Source: an uncultured Lachnospiraceae bacterium (GTDB lineage Bacteria; Bacillota_A; Clostridia; Lachnospirales; Lachnospiraceae). Taken from it: a stretch of 11,624 nucleotides of DNA. How positions within the stretch are numbered: position 1 is the first letter of the stretch; each line of letters starts with the position of its first letter. Positions 1 through 5,086 of the stretch are shown here, piece after piece. The stretch lies in the NCBI GenBank assembly GCA_947564305.1, contig CANOBT010000168.1, forward strand, positions 1 through 11,624, written 5' to 3'. The notes under the pieces were generated by a model, which was not told the origin of the DNA, did not search any database, and saw nothing but the letters and a program-made list of their open reading frames with translations. The position numbers were made by a program, and so were the translations under genes.

Positions 1-1
1 C

Positions 2-190
2 TGCAAAGACCTGCTGCAGTACAAGATTGACGCAGATAAATGTAAAGGCTGTACGTTGTGCTCCAGAGTCTGTCCGGCCGGGGCTATCGTGGGCAGCGTA
101 AAAGAGCCGCATATGATTAATTCCGAGAAGTGTCTGAAGTGCGGCGCTTGTATGGAAAAATGCCGCTTCGGCGCAATTTACAAAGAATAA
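2..190 (+). CDS. hydB: [FeFe] hydrogenase NuoF-like (HydB/HndC) subunit, C-terminal fragment
   Basis: This is the last 62 codons of a gene that begins before the window. Two ferredoxin-type [4Fe-4S] motifs are visible: cysteines at fragment residues 14, 17, 20 and 24 (followed by Pro) and at 44, 47, 50 and 54. The spacing and the short tail ending in FGAIYKE match the C-terminal 2[4Fe-4S] domain that HydB/HndC-type flavoproteins carry in addition to the NuoF core. In these complexes the flavin subunit oxidises or reduces NAD(P)H and passes electrons to the hydrogenase subunit. The gene ends 15 bases before hydA, whose ribosome binding site follows the stop directly, so the two are co-transcribed. 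The flavin and NADH sites lie outside the window. An isolated ferredoxin is possible but unlikely given the neighbour. Confidence 0.88.
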   Translation, partial: CKDLLQYKIDADKCKGCTLCSRVCPAGAIVGSVKEPHMINSEKCLKCGACMEKCRFGAIYKE

Positions 191-205
191 GGGAGGAGTG
201 AGAGA

Positions 206-1948
206 ATGGAAAATGTGAATTTAAAAATCAATGGCCTTGATGTGAGTGCACCGGCGGGTTCAACGATTCTTGAGGCTGCACATATTGCCGGGATCAAGAT
301 TCCTACCCTTTGTTTTTTGAAGGATATCAACGAAATCGGCGCCTGCCGGATGTGTATTGTAGAAGTGAAAGGTGCCAGGAATCTTGTGGCTGCCTGTGTA
401 CATCCAATCAATGAGGGAATGGAGGTACGGACGAATACACCACAGCTTTTGGAGGCAAGGAAACGGACTCTGGAACTGATCTTATCCGACCATGATAAGA
501 AGTGCCTCTCCTGTGTGAGAAGCGGAAACTGCGAGCTGCAAGCGCTCTGTCAGGAGCTCGGCGTTGCCGATGAGAATTATTTTGCAGGGGAAACCAATCA
601 TTATGAACTGGATACCAGTGCAGCCCATATGGTGCGTGACAATAATAAATGTATCCTGTGCAGAAGATGTTCTGCTGTTTGTGAAAAGTCACAGGCAGTC
701 GGTGTTATCGGACCGAATCAGCGCGGATTTGCCACGTTTATCGGCTCTCCGTTCGAGATGGGATTAGGAGAGACTAGCTGTGTTTCCTGTGGACAGTGTA
801 TCGCAGCCTGTCCAACCGGCGCATTGTATGAGAAGGACTTTATTGATGATGTCTTAAAGGCAATCGAAGACCCGGACAAGCATGTAGTCGTACAGCCTGC
901 TCCGTCTGTTCGCGCAGCACTGGGTGAAGAATTCGGCTATCCAATGGGAACCGATGTAGAGGGCAAGATGGCAGCAGCACTTCGCAGAATCGGATTCGAC
1001 AAGGTGTTTGACACCGACTACAGTGCCGACTTGACAATTATGGAGGAGGCAAACGAATTCCTTGAGAGAGTAAAAAATGGCGGCGTACTGCCCATGATGA
1101 CCTCCTGTTCACCAGGATGGGTAAAATACTGTGAGCATTACTTCCCAGACCTTTTAGATAACCTGTCAAGCTGTAAATCACCACAGCAGATGTTCGGAGC
1201 AGTCACAAAAACCTATTACGCAGAAAAGATGGGCATTGACCCGAAGGATATCGTCTGTGTCAGTGTAATGCCATGTACTGCGAAGAAATTTGAGATTGGA
1301 AGAGAGGATCAGGATGCAGCAGGAGTACCGGATGTGGATATTTCCATTACCACCAGAGAGCTTGCAAGGCTGATTCGCAAAGTGGGCATTGATTTCCAGA
1401 GCCTTCCGGATGAGGGATTCGATGATCCTTTAGGAGAATCTACCGGAGCAGGCGTCATCTTCGGTGCAACCGGCGGTGTCATGGAAGCAGCTCTTCGTAC
1501 CGCAGTGGAGACATTGACCGGGGAAGAACTGGAAAATGTAGACTTCACAGAGGTACGTGGTACGGATGGAATCAAGGAAGCTACCTATCATGTAGCAGAT
1601 ATGGATGTAAAAGTTGCGGTAGCTTCCGGTTTGTCTAATGCAAAACAGATTCTGGAAAAAGTAAGGGCAGGAGAAGCGGACTATCATTTCATCGAGATTA
1701 TGTGCTGTCCAGGCGGATGTGTCAACGGCGGCGGTCAGCCACAGGTCCATGCGGATGTACGGAATTTTGAAGATGTACGGGCAATCCGTGCAAAGGTGTT
1801 GTATGACAATGATGCGGCAAAGCCACTTCGTAAATCCCACGAAAATCCTTCCATCAAGAAACTGTATGATGAGTATCTTGAAAAACCGGGAAGTGAAAAG
1901 GCACATCATATCTTGCATACCAGTTATGTAAAGAGGAGTATCAATTGA
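206..1948 (+). CDS. hydA: [FeFe] hydrogenase catalytic subunit HydA/HndD (bifurcating type)
   Basis: This is the 580-aa catalytic subunit of a cytoplasmic multimeric [FeFe] hydrogenase, which interconverts protons and H2 using NAD(P)H and reduced ferredoxin. Domains in order: a [2Fe-2S] domain (C36, C47, C50, C64); a His-Cys [4Fe-4S] site (H96, C100, C103, C109); two ferredoxin clusters (C149/152/155/159 and C192/195/198/202); and the H-cluster domain from about 225 to the end. H-cluster motifs are L1 TSCSPGW (299-305), L2 MPCTAKKFE (355-363) and L3 with MCCPGGC (499-505) followed by VNGGGQP. Length and domain order match the HndD/HydA family. L1 has Ser in place of the second Cys of the usual TSCCPxW, and L3 has Cys where Ala is usual. 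The start is set by GGAGGAG at 192-198, seven bases before the ATG. It lies 15 bases after hydB. No separate promoter is visible. Confidence 0.95.
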   Translation: MENVNLKINGLDVSAPAGSTILEAAHIAGIKIPTLCFLKDINEIGACRMCIVEVKGARNLVAACVHPINEGMEVRTNTPQLLEARKRTLELILSDHDKKCLSCVRSGNCELQALCQELGVADENYFAGETNHYELDTSAAHMVRDNNKCILCRRCSAVCEKSQAVGVIGPNQRGFATFIGSPFEMGLGETSCVSCGQCIAACPTGALYEKDFIDDVLKAIEDPDKHVVVQPAPSVRAALGEEFGYPMGTDVEGKMAAALRRIGFDKVFDTDYSADLTIMEEANEFLERVKNGGVLPMMTSCSPGWVKYCEHYFPDLLDNLSSCKSPQQMFGAVTKTYYAEKMGIDPKDIVCVSVMPCTAKKFEIGREDQDAAGVPDVDISITTRELARLIRKVGIDFQSLPDEGFDDPLGESTGAGVIFGATGGVMEAALRTAVETLTGEELENVDFTEVRGTDGIKEATYHVADMDVKVAVASGLSNAKQILEKVRAGEADYHFIEIMCCPGGCVNGGGQPQVHADVRNFEDVRAIRAKVLYDNDAAKPLRKSHENPSIKKLYDEYLEKPGSEKAHHILHTSYVKRSIN

Positions 1949-1961
1949 AAAGATTTCCCGA

Positions 1962-2014
1962 CAATTTTAGAACACAATGCTTGAGCCAAAAACGGAAATG
2001 CATTGCTAAAATTG
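1962..2014 (+). promoter_or_regulatory. intercistronic hairpin 1 downstream of hydA
   Basis: An outer 9-bp perfect stem pairs CAATTTTAG (1962-1970) with CTAAAATTG (2006-2014). Inside it, after a 4-base bulge on the 5' side (1971-1974), a 6-bp stem pairs CAATGC (1975-1980) with GCATTG (2000-2005), leaving a 19-base loop. No T run follows it, so it does not look like a terminator by itself. Its loop contains CAAAAACGGAA (1987-1997), which can pair with the 3' arm of the next hairpin. It could protect the hydA mRNA end or take part in a conditional switch; both roles are inference. Confidence 0.5.
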
Positions 2015-2040
2015 AAAAAGTGAATAGGTGCTGATAAAAA
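2012..2040 (+). promoter_or_regulatory. weak candidate promoter for hydS
   Basis: TTGAAA (2012-2017), 17 bases, then TAAAAA (2035-2040): five of six and four of six matches to the sigma-A consensus. If used, transcription would start near 2047, inside the 5' arm of hairpin 2. The region is A-rich, so chance matches are likely. hydS may simply be read from the upstream hydrogenase promoter through the hairpins. Confidence 0.2.
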
Positions 2041-2091
2041 ATCGGGAGCAGAACTGTGTGGATTGACACAACAGGTTTGCTTCCGATTTTT
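2037..2091 (+). terminator. terminator/attenuator-like hairpin 2 before hydS
   Basis: AAAAATCGGGAGCA (2037-2050) pairs with TGCTTCCGATTTTT (2078-2091) over 14 positions with a single G-U wobble. The enclosed bases hold a further small hairpin (CTGTGTG 2054-2060 with CACAACAG 2067-2074, one bulged A). The 3' arm ends in five T and is followed by GAAAATATTTT. This is the form of an intrinsic terminator, placed 30 bases before the hydS start. As hydS and the phosphatase lie downstream, it would set their expression below that of hydA, either constitutively or conditionally. Confidence 0.55.
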
Positions 2092-2105
2092 GAAAATATT
2101 TTGCA

Positions 2106-2113
2106 AAGGAAGG
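2106..2113 (+). promoter_or_regulatory. ribosome binding site of hydS (decides the start)
   Basis: AAGGAAGG lies eight bases before the ATG at 2122. The only earlier in-frame start, a GTG at 2056, has no such site and falls within hairpin 2. The 2122 start also puts the first ferredoxin Cys at residue 11, as expected for an N-terminal ferredoxin domain. Confidence 0.75.
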
Positions 2114-2121
2114 ACGATTTC

Positions 2122-3834
2122 ATGAAAGTAATTGATTTTAAGGATGCGAAATGCCGCCATTGCTATAAATGTGTGCGACACTGCCAGGTGAAGGCAATCA
2201 CCGTACAGAATGAGCAGGCACGTATCTTGACAGACCATTGTATCAACTGTGGGCGCTGTATGGAAATCTGCCCACAAAATGCCAAGACCTTCGCCAGTGA
2301 TATGGACCGTGTGAAAGGGTATCTGCGTCAGGGATTGAAGACTATCATATCCATTGCTCCATCCTATATTGGTGTATTAGAGTTCGATTGTCCCGGACAG
2401 GTGGTGGATGCCCTGCAGAAATTAGGATTTGCAGAAGTACGTGAGACAGCGGAAGGCGCTGCTATGGTGACCCATGAATATCAGCGGCTTATTAAGGAAA
2501 ATAAAATGCCTAATATTATCACTACCTGCTGTCCCAGTGTAAATGACCTGATTGAAAAATACTATCCGGAATGTGCATCTATGATGGCACCTGTAGTATC
2601 TCCGATGGTCGCCCATGGACGATATATCAAAAAATTATACGGAGAAGAGGTAAAAGTTGTATTTTTAGGCCCCTGTATTGCAAAGAAACAGGAGGCAATG
2701 GGAGATGAGCGGGTAACCGGTGCGATTGATGCGATTTTGACCTTTGAAGAACTGGCTATCTGGCTGGATGAGGCAAAGATTAACATTCACGACTGTGAAG
2801 ACAAACCCATGGGCAATCCGGACCCGGAGATTAACCGGATGTATCCCATCAGCGGCGGTGTGATTCAATCCGTTATCGCCAAAGAAGAGACAGATACCTA
2901 TCACAAGGTTTTCGTAGACGGACTGGCAAACTGCATGGAGATGCTGGATTGCCTGAAACGTGGAGAGCTAGAGCACTGCTTTATAGAGGCAAATGTCTGT
3001 GAAGGCGGCTGTACCAAGGGGCCTGCTTCGGCAAGATGGAACACTTCCTATGTGAAAGCGAAGATTAAGATTGAGAAAGAGGTTTCCCATAAGGCGGCAA
3101 AAGAACTTCCTGAAATGACAGCAGAGGAATTGCAGAAGGAATTTGGAGACCACAGTATTCAGGAAGCGTATCCAACGGAGGAGCAGATTCAGGAAATCCT
3201 TCGCTCCGTAGGAAAATATACATCTGAGGACGAGTTAAACTGTGGAGCCTGTGGATATTCCACCTGCCGTGAGAAAGCAGTTGCCGTATTCCAGAATAAG
3301 GCAGAACTTTCCATGTGTATGCCTTACGCACTGACACAGGCAGAGTCTATGTCTAATGTGGTCATGGATGTAACGCCTAATATGATTTTTATTGTGGATA
3401 ATGAACTGAGAATCCGTGAGTGCAACAAAAAGGGCCAGGAGCTTTTGGGCGTCGGTAAAGAAGAGGCTCTGCAGCGCTACATCTTTGAATTTATGGAAGC
3501 GGAGGACATTGAAGAAACTTTGCGGACAAAGGAACCGATATTCCACAAGAAAGTGCAGTTGGAGCATGGCCGGATGACCGTGGAGGAGACCATTGTTTAC
3601 ATTGAAAATCTGGAATCTGTTCTGGTAACCTTCCAGGATGTAACGCGGGAAGAGAAAATGAAGGAGCAGCACTATAACTTGAAGGTCGAGACTATGGAGA
3701 TGGCACAGAAAGTCATTGATAAACAGATGATGGTTGCCCAGGAAATTGCAGGGCTTTTAGGAGAGACCACTGCGGAAACGAAAGTGACGCTGACAAAGCT
3801 TCGAGACTCCATCCTCAATGAAGACGAGGAATGA
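2122..3834 (+). CDS. hydS: putative sensory [FeFe] hydrogenase HydS (group C): ferredoxin, H-cluster, Fe-S and PAS domains
   Basis: This 570-aa soluble protein has two N-terminal [4Fe-4S] motifs (C11/14/17/21 and C40/43/46/50). The H-cluster domain spans about 70-315, with L1 TTCCPSV (134-140), L2 GPCIAKKQE (183-191) and L3 cysteines 293 and 297 in NVCEGGC. A further Fe-S domain follows (C374, C377, C382, C399), then a PAS domain (about 410-508) and a charged C-terminal helix (about 508-565) that may be a coiled coil. The four expected cubane-ligand Cys positions are kept. The Trp of L1, the Met of L2 and the GGGxP end of L3 are lost, as known for group C hydrogenases, which are proposed to sense H2 or redox state rather than turn it over quickly. 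There is no kinase domain. The phosphatase starts 12 bases downstream, so the likely output is that enzyme. The substrate and ligand of the PAS domain are unknown. Confidence 0.87.
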   Translation: MKVIDFKDAKCRHCYKCVRHCQVKAITVQNEQARILTDHCINCGRCMEICPQNAKTFASDMDRVKGYLRQGLKTIISIAPSYIGVLEFDCPGQVVDALQKLGFAEVRETAEGAAMVTHEYQRLIKENKMPNIITTCCPSVNDLIEKYYPECASMMAPVVSPMVAHGRYIKKLYGEEVKVVFLGPCIAKKQEAMGDERVTGAIDAILTFEELAIWLDEAKINIHDCEDKPMGNPDPEINRMYPISGGVIQSVIAKEETDTYHKVFVDGLANCMEMLDCLKRGELEHCFIEANVCEGGCTKGPASARWNTSYVKAKIKIEKEVSHKAAKELPEMTAEELQKEFGDHSIQEAYPTEEQIQEILRSVGKYTSEDELNCGACGYSTCREKAVAVFQNKAELSMCMPYALTQAESMSNVVMDVTPNMIFIVDNELRIRECNKKGQELLGVGKEEALQRYIFEFMEAEDIEETLRTKEPIFHKKVQLEHGRMTVEETIVYIENLESVLVTFQDVTREEKMKEQHYNLKVETMEMAQKVIDKQMMVAQEIAGLLGETTAETKVTLTKLRDSILNEDEE

Positions 3835-3835
3835 T

Positions 3836-3841
3836 AGGAGG
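3836..3841 (+). promoter_or_regulatory. ribosome binding site of the phosphatase gene
   Basis: A perfect AGGAGG lies two bases after the hydS stop and five bases before the ATG at 3847. The tight spacing indicates coupled translation of hydS and the phosphatase. Confidence 0.8.
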
Positions 3842-3846
3842 CGGAT

Positions 3847-5022
3847 ATGAGCGTAAGTATAGATGTGGCTTGGAAAAGCCTGAATAAACATGAGGAAGAG
3901 TTATGTGGAGATAAAGTGGAAATTGTAAAAACCGCGGACTCGGATATCCTGATTCTTGCCGACGGCATGGGAAGTGGCGTGAAGGCCAATATCCTTTCCA
4001 CACTGACTTCAAAAATTCTGGCGACAATGTTATATGAGGGAGCAGCAATCGAATCTTGCGTGGAGACGATTGCCAGGACACTCCCCATCTGCCAGGAGAG
4101 GAAGGTGGCTTATGCCACGTTCAGTATCCTCCAGATTTTCCATAACGGAGATGCCTATCTGGTGGAATACGACAATCCAGACTGTGTCTTTATCCGGGAC
4201 AAAAAAATCATCAAATATCCCTATGAGGTTCGGGAGATTGAGGGAAAGAAAATACACGAATACCGCTTTCATGTACAGAAAAATGATTGTTTTGTGTTGA
4301 TGAGTGATGGGGTCATCTATGCAGGAGCAGGAGAAATTCTAGACCTCCAGGGATGGACTTGGGAAAACATGTCCGAATACACCTTGAAATGCACCAAAGA
4401 AACGTTATCAGCGTCCCGGCTGGCCGCAATGCTCAGTCAGGCATGCGACGATCTGTATGTACAAAAGCCGGGAGATGATACGACGGTAGCCGTGGCCAGA
4501 GTGATTGAGCGCAGAGTTGTAAATCTATTTACAGGGCCCCCGAAGAATAAGGAAGATGATGAAAAACTGATGTATGAATTCATGCATACAGAAGGCAAAA
4601 AGGTGGTATCCGGCGGCACAAGTGCCAACATTGCCTCCCGCATTCTTCATAAGGAAATCATCACAAAGGTAGACCGCAACAATCCGGATGTGCCTCCTAT
4701 GGCTACAATTGAAGGTTTGGATTTGGTGACAGAAGGAGTGCTCACCATGGGAAAATCTCTGAAACTTCTAAAGCAGTATGAGAATGACGAATTTGACGCA
4801 GAATTCTTTGATGAATTGGATGCCAATAATGGTGCATCCAAGCTTGCCAAGCTGATTATTGAAGAATGTACAGAATTAAATCTTTTTGTAGGAACTGCAA
4901 TCAATGAAGCACATCAGGAATCAGATCTGACATTTGACTTGAGTTTGCGGATGAATCTGGTGGAGCAATTGAAAAGTGTGGTCGAAAAGATGGGAAGAAA
5001 AGTGCAAGTGAAATACTATTGA
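3847..5022 (+). CDS. SpoIIE/PP2C-family serine/threonine phosphatase with extra C-terminal domain
   Basis: In this 391-aa soluble protein, residues 1-222 form a SpoIIE-like PP2C domain. The metal-binding motifs are ADGMGSG (38-44), MSDGV (152-156) and GDDTT (209-213), so the catalytic acidic residues D39, D154 and D210/D211 are present and activity is expected. Such enzymes remove phosphate from Ser/Thr of partner proteins, often anti-sigma-factor antagonists. Residues about 225-391 form a second region that I do not recognise. It contains VVSGGTSANIASRI (253-266) and ends in a run compatible with helices. No membrane segment, PAS or receiver domain is seen, so signal input probably comes from HydS, the co-translated neighbour. 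No cognate kinase or antagonist lies in the window. A terminator follows the stop. The fold assignment is strong; the substrate is unknown. Confidence 0.88.
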   Translation: MSVSIDVAWKSLNKHEEELCGDKVEIVKTADSDILILADGMGSGVKANILSTLTSKILATMLYEGAAIESCVETIARTLPICQERKVAYATFSILQIFHNGDAYLVEYDNPDCVFIRDKKIIKYPYEVREIEGKKIHEYRFHVQKNDCFVLMSDGVIYAGAGEILDLQGWTWENMSEYTLKCTKETLSASRLAAMLSQACDDLYVQKPGDDTTVAVARVIERRVVNLFTGPPKNKEDDEKLMYEFMHTEGKKVVSGGTSANIASRILHKEIITKVDRNNPDVPPMATIEGLDLVTEGVLTMGKSLKLLKQYENDEFDAEFFDELDANNGASKLAKLIIEECTELNLFVGTAINEAHQESDLTFDLSLRMNLVEQLKSVVEKMGRKVQVKYY

Positions 5023-5037
5023 GAGTTTTTGCCATAG

Positions 5038-5079
5038 AAAAGGTTACGGTCCAGAATTTTATCTGAGCCGTAACCTTTT
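5038..5079. terminator. terminator between convergent transcription units
   Basis: A perfect 12-bp stem, AAAAGGTTACGG (5038-5049) with CCGTAACCTTTT (5068-5079), encloses an 18-base loop. Rightward it is followed by TTTTT, giving a standard intrinsic terminator for the hydrogenase unit. Leftward the stem ends in TTTT, so it may also stop the GGDEF-EAL transcript, whose stop codon is eight bases away. It fills most of the 64-base gap. Confidence 0.85.
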
Positions 5080-5086
5080 TGTACTT

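Noticed and set aside
1430..1918. 162-codon open frame on the minus strand opposite hydA
   Set aside because: It lies wholly within hydA, has no ribosome binding site or recognisable protein features, and the plus-strand frame carries all conserved motifs.
2063..2091. TTGACA at 2063-2068 as a promoter -35 box for hydS
   Set aside because: No acceptable -10 box occurs 16 to 18 bases downstream; the hexamer lies in the loop of hairpin 2.
2056..2121. 22-residue N-terminal extension of HydS from a GTG
   Set aside because: It has no ribosome binding site, lies inside hairpin 2, and the ATG at 2122 has a good site and gives a normal N terminus.
1949..2121. Rex repressor site (TTGTTAA-type palindrome) controlling hydS
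   Set aside because: Rex often controls such hydrogenase genes, but no sequence in this gap matches the palindrome.
3235..4088. Two open frames (145 and 138 codons) on the minus strand opposite hydS and the phosphatase gene
   Set aside because: They are shadows of well-supported genes, with low-complexity Ser/Phe-rich translations and no start signals.
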